Positions 1 through 8,786 of a stretch of DNA of 64,000 nt are shown in pieces. Origin of the DNA: an uncultured Bacilli bacterium (GTDB lineage Bacteria; Bacillota_I; Bacilli_A; RF39; UBA660); assembly GCA_934086315.1 (NCBI GenBank), contig CAKOHZ010000001.1:496001-560000 (forward strand), read 5' to 3'. The notes below the pieces were generated by a model. That model was not told the origin of the DNA, ran no database searches, and saw nothing but the letters and a program-made list of their open reading frames with translations. Position 1 is the stretch's first letter. Every line of letters begins with the position of its first letter. The position numbers and the translations under genes are program-made.

Positions 1-1
1 T

Positions 2-208
2 ATAATGATGCCTGATATAAACGGAGTAGACACATTTAAAAAATTAAAATCAAATAAAAACTTCGATACAAAAGTAGTAGCTTTAACAGCAGATGCTCTT
101 TCAACATCAAAAAATAAATACTTAAAATTAGGATTTACTGATTATATTGCAAAACCATTTAAAAAAGAGGAACTTGATCAAAAACTAAAAAAATTATTAG
201 GAGATTAA
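2..208 (+). CDS. Response-regulator receiver domain, C-terminal end (5' end outside window)
   Basis: The open frame enters from the left edge, so only the last ~68 residues are visible. They read as the second half of a CheY-like receiver domain: the MMPDINGVD stretch that follows the phospho-acceptor Asp, the ALTADA segment with the conserved Thr, and the KPF motif with the conserved Lys near the end. The protein stops right after the domain, so the receiver is C-terminal, as in a hybrid histidine kinase or a stand-alone CheY-like protein; the sequence cannot decide which. An AGGAG and the next gene follow at once, suggesting co-transcription with the glycosyltransferase. Confidence 0.85.
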   Translation: MMMPDINGVDTFKKLKSNKNFDTKVVALTADALSTSKNKYLKLGFTDYIAKPFKKEELDQKLKKLLGD

Positions 209-209
209 C

Positions 210-905
210 ATGAAAGTAACAATTATTATTCCATCGTATAATCCAACTGAAAAGATAATAAAATTAGTTAATGAACTTAAAAAGAATTTTAGTGATATTT
301 TAATAGTCGATGATGGAAGTACTAATGAAGCAAAAAAGATTTATGAAAATTTATCTAATGTAAAAATTATATATCATGATGTAAATAAAGGAAAAGGAGA
401 AGCATTAAAAACTGCTATAAAAAGTTTAAAAAATACTGATGCTTTTATAACAGTAGATGCAGACCTTCAACATAGTCCAAAAGATGTTTTAAGGATTCAA
501 GAAGAGTTATTAAATAATGATATCATACTTGGTACAAGAAATTTCAATAAAAATAATATACCATTTACTAGTAAGTTTGGTAATAAGTTTTCATCACTTG
601 TATTTAAAATTAAAACTGGTATAACTCTAAAAGATACACAAACAGGTCTTAGAGGAATAAACATGAAATATAAAGATTTATGTTTGAGTACAAATGGTAG
701 TAGATATGAATATGAAATGAACTTTCTTTATAACTTAGCCAAGAATAAAATAAATTTCAAATGTATAGATATAGACACTATATATGAAAACAATAATAAA
801 GGTTCACACTTTCATGCGATTAGAGATTCATTACTAATTCATAAATGGTTACTACCTTTGTTAATAATGCTGGTAATACTAATTATAATAATTATATTAC
901 ATTAA
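210..905 (+). CDS. Family 2 glycosyltransferase with C-terminal membrane anchor
   Basis: 231 residues. The GT-A fold signature is clear: VTIIIPSYNP at the N-terminus, VDDGS near residue 33, and a DAD motif (VDADLQHSP, about residues 83-91) that binds the metal and nucleotide sugar. This arrangement resembles dolichyl/undecaprenyl-phosphate sugar transferases (DPM1-like). The last ~20 residues form one hydrophobic segment that would anchor the protein in the membrane. The start has AGGAG seven bases upstream, one base after the stop of the receiver gene. The likely role is transfer of a sugar to a lipid carrier or envelope polymer. Donor and acceptor cannot be read from the sequence. Confidence 0.85.
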   Translation: MKVTIIIPSYNPTEKIIKLVNELKKNFSDILIVDDGSTNEAKKIYENLSNVKIIYHDVNKGKGEALKTAIKSLKNTDAFITVDADLQHSPKDVLRIQEELLNNDIILGTRNFNKNNIPFTSKFGNKFSSLVFKIKTGITLKDTQTGLRGINMKYKDLCLSTNGSRYEYEMNFLYNLAKNKINFKCIDIDTIYENNNKGSHFHAIRDSLLIHKWLLPLLIMLVILIIIIILH

Positions 906-916
906 CTATAAGGAAT

Positions 917-940
917 TAAGAAGTACTAGTTACTTCTTTT
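917..940 (+). terminator. Rho-independent terminator after the glycosyltransferase
   Basis: AAGAAGTA pairs with TACTTCTT around a five-base loop, followed by a short T run. It lies between the glycosyltransferase stop and the asnS promoter. Confidence 0.6.
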
Positions 941-947
941 CAAATGT

Positions 948-976
948 TTGACAAACAAAAAAATGAGTAGTATAAT
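948..976 (+). promoter_or_regulatory. Sigma-A promoter of the asnS T-box operon
   Basis: Perfect TTGACA (948-953) and TATAAT (971-976) with a 17-bp spacer. Transcription would begin near 983, just before the T-box leader. Confidence 0.9.
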
Positions 977-989
977 TGACGCATAAATC

Positions 990-1193
990 TTTGAAGTGGA
1001 GAAGTAATATATAGATGTTTTAAAGAGAGTTAGTGGCTGGTGAAAACTAATAAAACTATATATATGAATAACACCACTGAGTGGAACATTGAAATTCTAG
1101 TAAATGTTCTCGGTTAATCCGTTATAAAAATAAAGTTAATAAGAGGGATGGTACCGTCTATTTTTAGACTCCTTGTACTATCTCTCTTTTTTT
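990..1193 (+). promoter_or_regulatory. T-box leader, Asn specifier (AAC)
   Basis: The leader carries a stem I region (AGAGAGTTAGTGG...AAAACTAAT), a candidate specifier AAC at 1070-1072 followed by the usual purine, and the T-box core GGATGGTACCG at 1146-1156. The 3' part (1142-1193) can fold as a terminator: AGAGGGATGGTAC pairs with GTACTATCTCTCT, then a T run. Uncharged tRNA-Asn would stabilise the antiterminator and switch on the operon. The specifier was assigned by aligning with the second T-box at 9620-9800 and by the identity of the first gene, asnS. Confidence 0.88.
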
Positions 1194-1215
1194 GAAGAAA
1201 GGAAAGTGAAAATAT

Positions 1216-2595
1216 ATGGACGTTAAAGATTTATTTAAAGATATTTTAAAGTACGAAAATAAAGACGTTACTTTAGAAGGCTGGGTTCGTAATAATAGAA
1301 ATCAATCAAATTTCGGATTCATTGATTTTAATGATGGAACTTATTTTCAAAGCTTACAATTAGTATATGAAAAAGAATTAAAAGGCTTTGATAGTATTAG
1401 TAAAATTAGAGTAGGAAGCGCTATAAGAGTAAATGGTACTATTGTTAAATCTGAAGGTAGTGGTCAAAGCCATGAAATGAAAGTTAAAAGTGTTGAAGTA
1501 TTAGGAGATTCACCTGAAGATTATCCAATTCAACCAAAAAGACATACAAGAGAATTCTTAAGAGAAGTAGCATACTTAAGACCAAGAACTAATTTATTTA
1601 ATGCAGTATTTAGAGTAAGAAGTGTAGCTGCTCAAGCAATACATGAATACTTCCAAAGTCATAACTATGTATATTTTCATAGTCCAATCATAACAGGAGC
1701 AGATTGTGAAGGATCAGGACAAATGTTCAAAATAACTACTCTTGATATGAATAATCTTCCTTTAGGGGAAGATAAAAAAGTTGATTTTAAGAAAGATTTG
1801 TTTGGTAAACAAACATATATAACAGGTTCTGGTCAACTTCATGGAGAAACTTTCGCTTTAGCGTACAAAAAGATATATACATTTGGTCCAACTATGAGAA
1901 CAGAAAACTCAAATACTAAAACACATGCTAATGAATTCTGGATGATTGAACCAGAAGTAGCATTCTGTGACCTAAATGGAATAATGGACATCGAAGAAGA
2001 AATGTTAAAATTCATAGTTAAATATGTTATGGACAAATGTCCTTTAGAAATAGACTTCTTCGACAAATTCGTAGAGAAAGGATTAAAAGAAAAACTTACT
2101 AAAGTATTAAATACTAAGTTTGTACGTATTACTCATAAAGAAGCAATTACTTTATTAAAAGAAGCTAAAGTTGACTTTGAATTCAAACCAGAATATGGCG
2201 AAGACATCGCTAAAGAACATGAAAAGTATATAACAGAACACTTTAATGGACCAGTATTTATTACTAATTGGCCAAAAGACATTAAAGCATTCTATATGAA
2301 ATTAAATGAGGATAATGAAACAGTAGCAGCAGTTGACTTAGAAGTACCAGGTTCTGGTGAACTAATGGGTGGAAGTCAAAGAGAAGATGACTACGATAAA
2401 TTAATTAATAGAATGAAAGAAATGAATATACCAAGAGAAAACTTAGAATGGTATACTAACTTAAGAAGATTTGGAGGATGTTATCACTCAGGATTTGGTC
2501 TTGGATTTGAAAGACTTATTATGTACCTAACAGGTATTGAAAACATAAGAGATGTAATTCCATATCCAAGAACACCTAATAACTGCGACTACTAA
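1216..2595 (+). CDS. asnS: Asparaginyl-tRNA synthetase
   Basis: 459 residues, normal length for class IIb AsnRS, which charges tRNA-Asn with asparagine in the cytoplasm. The N-terminal ~100 residues are the OB-fold anticodon-binding domain (VTLEGWVRNNR). Class II motif 2 is at about residues 222-245 (MRTENSNTKTHANEFWMIEPE region) and motif 3 near 426-436 (GFGLGFERLIMYLTG). AsnRS is told from AspRS by the overall pattern, including the ENSNTKTHANEFW stretch and the C-terminal IPYPRTP. GAAAGGAAAGTG precedes the ATG. First gene of the T-box operon; aspS follows 11 bp after the stop. Confidence 0.97.
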   Translation: MDVKDLFKDILKYENKDVTLEGWVRNNRNQSNFGFIDFNDGTYFQSLQLVYEKELKGFDSISKIRVGSAIRVNGTIVKSEGSGQSHEMKVKSVEVLGDSPEDYPIQPKRHTREFLREVAYLRPRTNLFNAVFRVRSVAAQAIHEYFQSHNYVYFHSPIITGADCEGSGQMFKITTLDMNNLPLGEDKKVDFKKDLFGKQTYITGSGQLHGETFALAYKKIYTFGPTMRTENSNTKTHANEFWMIEPEVAFCDLNGIMDIEEEMLKFIVKYVMDKCPLEIDFFDKFVEKGLKEKLTKVLNTKFVRITHKEAITLLKEAKVDFEFKPEYGEDIAKEHEKYITEHFNGPVFITNWPKDIKAFYMKLNEDNETVAAVDLEVPGSGELMGGSQREDDYDKLINRMKEMNIPRENLEWYTNLRRFGGCYHSGFGLGFERLIMYLTGIENIRDVIPYPRTPNNCDY

Positions 2596-2606
2596 AAGGA
2601 GGAAAA

Positions 2607-4358
2607 ATGAAAACAAATAAATATCGTTCAATCATGATTAGTGATATAACAAACGATATGGTAGGAAAAACTATAGTAGTTAGTGGCTGGGTTCAAAATA
2701 TAAGAGATCACGGAGGAGTATTATTTTTAGACCTAAGAGATACAAGTGGAGTATTACAAACTGTATCAAACGATGACAATATGTTCAAAGGATTAGCTAA
2801 AGAATCAGTTATAAGATTAGAAGGAACACTTAGAAAAAGAAGTGTTGATACAATAAATGAAAAATTAAAAAGTGGAGAAGTAGAATTATTAGTAAGTATG
2901 TTAGATGTACTTGGTACTTCACTTCATGAACTACCATTTGAAATAAGAGAAAGTAAAAGTGTAAGTGAAGACATAAGACTTAAATATAGATACTTAGATA
3001 TGAGAAATGAAAAAGTAAAAGATAATATTTTACTTAGAAGTGAAATACTTCATTATTTAAGAAATAAAATGTATGATTTAAGTTTTACTGAAGTACAAAC
3101 ACCAATCTTAACAGCATCTAGTCCAGAGGGAGCAAGAGACTTTGTAGTACCAAGTAGAAACTTCAAAGGTAAATTCTATGCTCTTCCTCAAGCTCCACAA
3201 ATATATAAAGAATTATTAATGGTTGGTGGCTTAGATAAATATTTTCAAGTAGCTCCTTGCTTTAGAGATGAAGATGCAAGAAGCGACAGGACACTTGAAT
3301 TCTACCAATTAGATTTAGAAATGAGTTACATAGAGGAAGAAGAAGTACTAGAACTAGGAGAAACACTATTCTATGATGTATTTAAAAAATATAGTAAAAA
3401 AGTTGTTTCACCAAAACCATTTAGAAGAATCAGCTACAGAGACTCAATGGAAATGTATGGAATAGATAAACCAGACTTAAGAAACCCACTTATCATTAAA
3501 GATATAAGTGATATTCTAAAAAATACTACATTTGGACCATTCAAAGGATCTATTATAAAATCAATAGTAGTAAAGGATATTGGGGATAAATCAAACTCAT
3601 GGTTTAACGAAGTGGTTGATTATGCTAATAGTATAGGTATGCCAGGAATAGGTTATTTAACACTAACAAAAGAGCATACATTTAAAGGTCCAATAGATAA
3701 ATTCTTAACAGACGTTGAAAGAGAAGATTTAATAAAATACTTAGATATGAAAGAAAATGATGTAGTATTCTTTATAGCTAATAAAGTACTAAAAGTAGCT
3801 CAAAAGTTCGCAGGACTTATAAGAATAGAACTAGGAAGAAAACTAGAGTTAATAGATAAAAATAAAATAGAATTATGTATTATTAATGACTTCCCAATGT
3901 TTGAATATGATGATAAAACTAGAAAATATGAGTTCTGTCATAATCCATTTAGTCTTCCTCATGAAACAGATATAGAGTATAATAAAGATAATGTTGATAA
4001 AGTGTTAGCTTATCAATACGACTTCGTTTGTAATGGTAATGAAATGGCTAGTGGAGCTATTAGAAACAGTAACTTAGATTCATTGGTAAAAGGATTTGAA
4101 GTAGTAGGATACACTAAAGAAGAAGTTGAAAAACGTTTTAGTAGTTTATTCACTGCATTTAAATATGGTTGTCCACCTCATGGAGGAATGGCCCTTGGAA
4201 TAGATAGAATACTAATGATTATTAAAGATGAAACAAACCTAAGAGAAGTACAAGCATTCCCAGCAAGCACAAGTGGTCAAGACTTAATGATGGGAAGTCC
4301 TAGTACTTTAGAACCAAAACAATTAGAAGAATTGGGTATTAAAATAAAGGAGGAATAA
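2607..4358 (+). CDS. aspS: Aspartyl-tRNA synthetase, possibly non-discriminating
   Basis: 583 residues, bacterial-type AspRS with the extra GAD-type insertion between motifs 2 and 3. An OB-fold anticodon domain is at the N-terminus (VVSGWVQNIRDHGG), motif 2 near residue 218 (FRDEDARSDRTLEFYQ) and motif 3 near 526 (GMALGIDRILMI). His35 in RDHGG sits where non-discriminating AspRS enzymes (Pseudomonas aeruginosa type, His31) carry His and discriminating ones carry Leu. If that holds, this enzyme could also make Asp-tRNA-Asn for GatCAB. This is inference from one position. AAAGGAGG precedes the ATG; gatC starts 2 bp after the stop. Confidence 0.95.
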   Translation: MKTNKYRSIMISDITNDMVGKTIVVSGWVQNIRDHGGVLFLDLRDTSGVLQTVSNDDNMFKGLAKESVIRLEGTLRKRSVDTINEKLKSGEVELLVSMLDVLGTSLHELPFEIRESKSVSEDIRLKYRYLDMRNEKVKDNILLRSEILHYLRNKMYDLSFTEVQTPILTASSPEGARDFVVPSRNFKGKFYALPQAPQIYKELLMVGGLDKYFQVAPCFRDEDARSDRTLEFYQLDLEMSYIEEEEVLELGETLFYDVFKKYSKKVVSPKPFRRISYRDSMEMYGIDKPDLRNPLIIKDISDILKNTTFGPFKGSIIKSIVVKDIGDKSNSWFNEVVDYANSIGMPGIGYLTLTKEHTFKGPIDKFLTDVEREDLIKYLDMKENDVVFFIANKVLKVAQKFAGLIRIELGRKLELIDKNKIELCIINDFPMFEYDDKTRKYEFCHNPFSLPHETDIEYNKDNVDKVLAYQYDFVCNGNEMASGAIRNSNLDSLVKGFEVVGYTKEEVEKRFSSLFTAFKYGCPPHGGMALGIDRILMIIKDETNLREVQAFPASTSGQDLMMGSPSTLEPKQLEELGIKIKEE

Positions 4359-4360
4359 TA

Positions 4361-4660
4361 ATGAGTAATTTCACAAAAGAAATGATAGATGACTATGCAG
4401 ATAAATTACTTATTGGTTTAACTGAAGAAGAGAGAACTAATATACAAGAAGAATTTGATGAAATAGAAAAAAACATGGATTTAATAAATAAAATACCAAA
4501 TATCAAAGATACTGAACCACTTAGTTATTCATTTGAAATGATTCTAGAAGATTTAAGAGATGATGACGAAGTAGGAGAAGAAATTCCAATCGAAGAACTT
4601 CTAAGAAACTGTGATCAATATGAAGGCAGAGAAGTAGAAGTACCAAAGGTGGTGGGATAA
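4361..4660 (+). CDS. gatC: Asp/Glu-tRNA amidotransferase subunit C
   Basis: 99 residues, the small helical subunit that clamps GatA and GatB together. The family pattern is visible: a helix with LTEEERTNIQEEFDEI, a turn, then NIKDTEPLSYSFE (usually DTEPT followed by a hydrophobic residue), and a C-terminal VPKVVG tail where most GatC end in VPKVL. AAAGGAGGAATAAT precedes the ATG. The stop overlaps the gatA start by one base. Confidence 0.92.
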   Translation: MSNFTKEMIDDYADKLLIGLTEEERTNIQEEFDEIEKNMDLINKIPNIKDTEPLSYSFEMILEDLRDDDEVGEEIPIEELLRNCDQYEGREVEVPKVVG

Positions 4661-6111
4661 TGATAACTAAAAGTATAAAAGAATTACATGAAGATTTATT
4701 AAATAAGAAAGTTACTTCAAGAGAACTTATAGATGAATCTTTAAAGAAATGTCATAGTATACAAGATAAAACTAATGCTTTTGTAACTATTATAGATGAT
4801 GCTAAAGAGACTGAAGTAACAGATGAACTAGTAAGTGGTATCCCATATGGTATTAAAGATAATTTTTCTACTAAAGATATCTTATCAACTGGAAGTTCTA
4901 ATACTCTAAGAGATTATGTTCCATTCTTTGATGCAACTGCTGTAGCTAACTTAAAGAAAAAAGGAGCAGTTGGAGTAACTAAAACAGTTATGGATGAACT
5001 TGGTATGGGTGGAACTGGTACAACAGGACACACAGGAGTAGTTCATAATCCATGGAGTTTAGAGAGAATGACAGCGGGTTCTTCAGCAGGTAGCGCAGCA
5101 TCAGTTGCAAGTGGTTGCTATCCATTCGCATTAGGTAGTGATACTGGAGATTCAATTCGTAAACCAGCTGCTTACTGTGGAATTGTAGGATACAAACCAA
5201 CATATGGAATGATATCAAGATATGGACTTTTCCCATTTGCATGTTCACTTGATACAATTGGAGTTTTATCAAGAAGTGTAGAAGATGCTGCAATCGCAGT
5301 AGATGCCATGAAAGGAAAAGATCCTAAAGATATGACATCTTGGGATTCAAGTAGTATTGAACTTTATAAAAGTTTAAATAAAGAAGTTAAAGGTAAAAAA
5401 TTGTTCTATATAAAAGAAATCTTAGATTTAAATAATTACGAAAATCCAAGTGAAGAATTAATACGTCACTTTGAAAACTTTAATAAAACAGTTGAACTTT
5501 GTAAGTCTCTAGGTATGACAGTTGATGAAGTATCAATAGATAAAGCTCTATTAGATGCAGTACCAAGCGTATACGTAGTTATATCTTGTGCAGAAGCAAC
5601 AAGTAACATGTCAAACTTAACAGGTATTAGCTTCGGACCAAGAGGTGAAGGAGATAGTCCTGCTGCTATAATGAAAGATCATAGAACTAAAGGATTCTCA
5701 CCACTTATTAAAAGAAGATTCGTAATTGGTTCATACGTACTACAAAAAGAAAATCAAGAAAAATATTTCATAAATGCTAAAAGAGTAAGAAGATTAATAG
5801 TAGACAAAATGAATGAATTATTTGAGACTTATGATGGACTTATCCTTCCAGTTGGAAGTGGACCTGCTAAATTTATAGAAGGTAGTAAAAATGCATTATC
5901 AAGTTCAAATAATGTTTTAGAAGATCACTTACAAATAGGTAACTTTGGTGGCTTCCCATCAATTACTATTCCAAATGGATTTGTAAGTAATTTACCAGTG
6001 GGAGTAAACATAACTGGAAAAGTAAAAGACGATATAAATGTTTTAAATATTGCATACGCTCTAGAAAGCAAAATGGAATATAAAAATCAAATAGCAAAGG
6101 AGGTACTATAA
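4660..6111 (+). CDS. gatA: Asp/Glu-tRNA amidotransferase subunit A (glutaminase)
   Basis: 483 residues, amidase-signature fold. GatA releases ammonia from glutamine for GatB. The Ser-cisSer-Lys triad can be placed as Lys66 (GIKDNF), Ser141 (AGSSAGSA) and Ser165 (SDTGDSIRKP); the spacing equals that of Staphylococcus aureus GatA (79/154/178). Asp164 stands where most GatA have Gly (TGGS), and the usual GGSSGGS reads AGSSAGS, so the catalytic loop is atypical; I recall similar TGDS sequences in Mollicutes GatA. The start shares one base with the gatC stop, and the stop shares one base with the gatB start. Confidence 0.95.
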   Translation: MITKSIKELHEDLLNKKVTSRELIDESLKKCHSIQDKTNAFVTIIDDAKETEVTDELVSGIPYGIKDNFSTKDILSTGSSNTLRDYVPFFDATAVANLKKKGAVGVTKTVMDELGMGGTGTTGHTGVVHNPWSLERMTAGSSAGSAASVASGCYPFALGSDTGDSIRKPAAYCGIVGYKPTYGMISRYGLFPFACSLDTIGVLSRSVEDAAIAVDAMKGKDPKDMTSWDSSSIELYKSLNKEVKGKKLFYIKEILDLNNYENPSEELIRHFENFNKTVELCKSLGMTVDEVSIDKALLDAVPSVYVVISCAEATSNMSNLTGISFGPRGEGDSPAAIMKDHRTKGFSPLIKRRFVIGSYVLQKENQEKYFINAKRVRRLIVDKMNELFETYDGLILPVGSGPAKFIEGSKNALSSSNNVLEDHLQIGNFGGFPSITIPNGFVSNLPVGVNITGKVKDDINVLNIAYALESKMEYKNQIAKEVL

Positions 6112-7541
6112 TGGCATATAAAGCAGTAATAGGTTTAGAATTCCACTGTGAAATGAAATCTAATACAAAAGTATTCTCTAATGCAAGAAATAGTTTTTCA
6201 AAAGTAGCTAATGAAAATGTAGTACCACTAGATATGGCTTTTCCAGGAACACTACCAGTAGTAAACAAAACATGTGTTAAAAAAGCACTAATGATGTCAA
6301 TGATACTTAATTGTAAACAACCAGAATTTATGGAATTTGATAGAAAAAATTATTACTATCCAGATCTACCTAAAGGATATCAATTAACACAATTTTTTAA
6401 TCCAGTAGGCGTAGATGGAAAAATAGAAATAGATGTAAATGGTACTAAAAAAGAAGTACTAATTCATGATATACACTTAGAAGAAGATGCTGCTTCACTT
6501 GATCACTACTATAATACTTCAACAATAGATTATAATAGAGCAGGTGTACCTCTTTTAGAATTAGTAACAGAGCCATGTCTACATTCAGCAGATGAAGCTC
6601 TAGCATTCTTAGAACACATTAAAAGTATTTATGAATACACTGATATTTCAGAATGTGATACTAAAAAAGGACAAATAAGAGCTGATGTTAACGTATCAAT
6701 TATGGATGAAGACGCTACAGAATTTGGTACTAAAGTAGAAGTTAAAAATGTAAATAGTTTCGATGCCATTAGAAAAACTATTAACTATGAAATAAAAAGA
6801 CAAAGTGAATTAAAAGATGCTGGTCGTTATGATGAAGTAGTACAAGAAACTAGAAGATGGGATGATGAATCAGGTACTACAATTCACATGAGAAGTAAAG
6901 CAGATGCTATAGACTATAAATACTTCACAGAACCAAACATTCCAAAATTTAGAATTACTAAAGAATTATTAGATGAAATAAGAAGTAAAATTCCAGTACT
7001 TGCATACGAAAGAAAAGAAAAATATATAAATGAATATGGACTTTCTGAATATGATGCTGGAGTACTTACTAAGGATAAAAAAATATCAGATTATTTTGAA
7101 GAATGCGTTAGTCTTAAATGTGATCCCAAAAGTGCTTGTAACTGGATTACAACTAGAGTTTTAGGAGAATTAAATAAGAGTGAAGAAAACACAATAGATG
7201 ACTTATTCATAAGACCAAACATGATAGTTGAACTAGTATCACTAGTTAATAATAAGAAAATATCATCAGACCAAGCTAAGAAAGTATTTACTAAAATGCT
7301 AGAAGAAAAACTTACTCCAAAAGAAATAGTAAAGAAATATGATATGGAAGTTATAGAAGACTCAGGTCTTATTGAATCACTAGTTAATGAAGTAATAAAC
7401 GAAAATCCAAAAGCTATAGAAGACTACCACAATGGTAGAACTAATATGTTAGATTATCTAGTTGGACAAGTAATGAAAAAATCAAAAGATAAAGCTAACC
7501 CAGTAGAAGCAAAATCTAAAATGTTAGAACGTATCAGCTAA
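6111..7541 (+). CDS. gatB: Asp/Glu-tRNA amidotransferase subunit B
   Basis: 476 residues. GatB phosphorylates the misacylated aminoacyl-tRNA and transfers ammonia to it. Visible signatures are GLEFHCEMKSNTKVFS at the N-terminus (typically GLEVHVEL), YYYPDLPKGYQLTQF near 83, LEEDAASLDH, and DYNRAGVPLLELVTEP. The C-terminal ~140 residues are the helical GatB/YqeY tail that contacts tRNA. The CxxC pairs seen in zinc-containing GatB are absent. GGAGGTACTATA precedes the start. Last gene of the T-box operon. Confidence 0.95.
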   Translation: MAYKAVIGLEFHCEMKSNTKVFSNARNSFSKVANENVVPLDMAFPGTLPVVNKTCVKKALMMSMILNCKQPEFMEFDRKNYYYPDLPKGYQLTQFFNPVGVDGKIEIDVNGTKKEVLIHDIHLEEDAASLDHYYNTSTIDYNRAGVPLLELVTEPCLHSADEALAFLEHIKSIYEYTDISECDTKKGQIRADVNVSIMDEDATEFGTKVEVKNVNSFDAIRKTINYEIKRQSELKDAGRYDEVVQETRRWDDESGTTIHMRSKADAIDYKYFTEPNIPKFRITKELLDEIRSKIPVLAYERKEKYINEYGLSEYDAGVLTKDKKISDYFEECVSLKCDPKSACNWITTRVLGELNKSEENTIDDLFIRPNMIVELVSLVNNKKISSDQAKKVFTKMLEEKLTPKEIVKKYDMEVIEDSGLIESLVNEVINENPKAIEDYHNGRTNMLDYLVGQVMKKSKDKANPVEAKSKMLERIS

Positions 7542-7544
7542 TAT

Positions 7545-7575
7545 AAAAATGTCTATTCGTAGACATTTTTATTTT
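7545..7575 (+). terminator. Terminator of the asnS-gatB operon
   Basis: AAAAATGTCTA, TTCG loop, TAGACATTTTT: a perfect 11-bp stem ending in T residues, four bases after the gatB stop. Confidence 0.93.
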
Positions 7576-7658
7576 GTTTAATAAAAAATAATTGTAAATG
7601 CAACTAAAAAATATAATAATTAAAAATTTACGTGATATAATTAGATTGGAGAATGAGT

Positions 7659-8696
7659 ATGAAAAGATTTTTAAGAAGTTTTATTATTTTTATTGTATTA
7701 ACTTTAATAGTTGGAGGACTTGCATACTATTTTAATTTAAATGAAAGAATTGAAAAAATGATTTCAAAGATTAGTATTAATATTGGAACAATATATGTAG
7801 AAAAGCCTAAAGTAAAGATTATTGATGAAACGAGTAAATCTAGACCAATTGCAGTATCTATAAATAACAATCATGCTGCTTGGCCACATGCAGGGCTTCA
7901 AGATGCATATTTAGGATATGAACTTATCGCAGAAGGTGGTATCACAAGATTGGTTGCATTATTTAAAGATCAAAACACTGATAAGATTGGTTCTGTAAGA
8001 AGTGCTAGACACTATTTCTTAGATTATGTTATGGAAAATGATGCTATATTTGTTCACTATGGGCAATCACCTCAAGCAAAGTCAGATTTAGCATCCTTAG
8101 GCATAAATAATGTTAATGGAATGTATGACGCAAAAGGATTCTTTAGAGATAAAACATTAAATAAAGCTTGGGAACATACTGCATTTACATCAATGAGTAG
8201 AATAAATGATGTAGTTAAATCAAAGAAATATAGAACAACAACAGAAACTCAATTATTAAAATATAGTCCTATTAAAGTAGATCATTCTAAAGACGAAACA
8301 TTAAAAACTGCCAATAAAGTATCTATTAAATACTCAAACTACCAAACAACTTCATATGAATATGATCCTGAAAACATGAATTATAAAATGTTTATGGGAG
8401 GACAAGCACATACTGATTTAGTTACAAAAAAACAATATACTGTTAAAAATATAATAACTTATCAAGTAAAAAATACTTCTTTGGGAGATAGTAAAGGAAG
8501 ACAAGATTTGGATAACATAGGTACTGGTGAAGGATATTATATTTCGAATGGAGAAGCAATCAAAATTAAATGGAGTAAATCAAGTAGAGATGCTAAAACA
8601 AAATATACATTAATGGATGGAACTGAACTTGTTGTTAATGATGGAAATACATGGATACACATTCAACCAAAAGGTGAAACATTAAAAATAGAATAA
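7659..8696 (+). CDS. DUF3048 (YerB-like) membrane-anchored extracytoplasmic protein
   Basis: 345 residues. One N-terminal membrane segment (about residues 5-25) is followed by an extracytoplasmic domain with the DUF3048 hallmarks: SRPIAVSINNNHAAWPHAGLQDA, ELIAEGGITRLVALF, GSVRSARHYFLDY and FVHYGQSPQA. Bacillus YerB is a lipoprotein of this family; here there is no lipobox, only a signal anchor. The biochemical function of the family is not established. An ATG six bases earlier (7653) is only one base from the GGAG, so 7659, seven bases from it, is the better start. Confidence 0.85.
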   Translation: MKRFLRSFIIFIVLTLIVGGLAYYFNLNERIEKMISKISINIGTIYVEKPKVKIIDETSKSRPIAVSINNNHAAWPHAGLQDAYLGYELIAEGGITRLVALFKDQNTDKIGSVRSARHYFLDYVMENDAIFVHYGQSPQAKSDLASLGINNVNGMYDAKGFFRDKTLNKAWEHTAFTSMSRINDVVKSKKYRTTTETQLLKYSPIKVDHSKDETLKTANKVSIKYSNYQTTSYEYDPENMNYKMFMGGQAHTDLVTKKQYTVKNIITYQVKNTSLGDSKGRQDLDNIGTGEGYYISNGEAIKIKWSKSSRDAKTKYTLMDGTELVVNDGNTWIHIQPKGETLKIE

Positions 8697-8731
8697 AATT
8701 TATACACTAGAATATAATTTAATAAAAAATA

Positions 8732-8760
8732 TTGAAATATTATTTTAATAATGTTAGAAT
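8732..8760 (+). promoter_or_regulatory. Sigma-A promoter, extended -10
   Basis: TTGAAA (8732-8737), 17-bp spacer, TAGAAT (8755-8760) preceded by TGT, which makes an extended -10. It drives the Ala/Pro-rich membrane protein gene. Confidence 0.75.
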
Positions 8761-8786
8761 AATATTGATAAGAATAAGGAGGACCC

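Noticed and set aside
2059..2065. 0A-box-like TTCGACA in asnS
   Set aside because: It lies inside coding sequence encoding FDKF, far from any promoter. It shows the 7-mer can occur by chance, so the spoIIGA site rests on its position and spacing.
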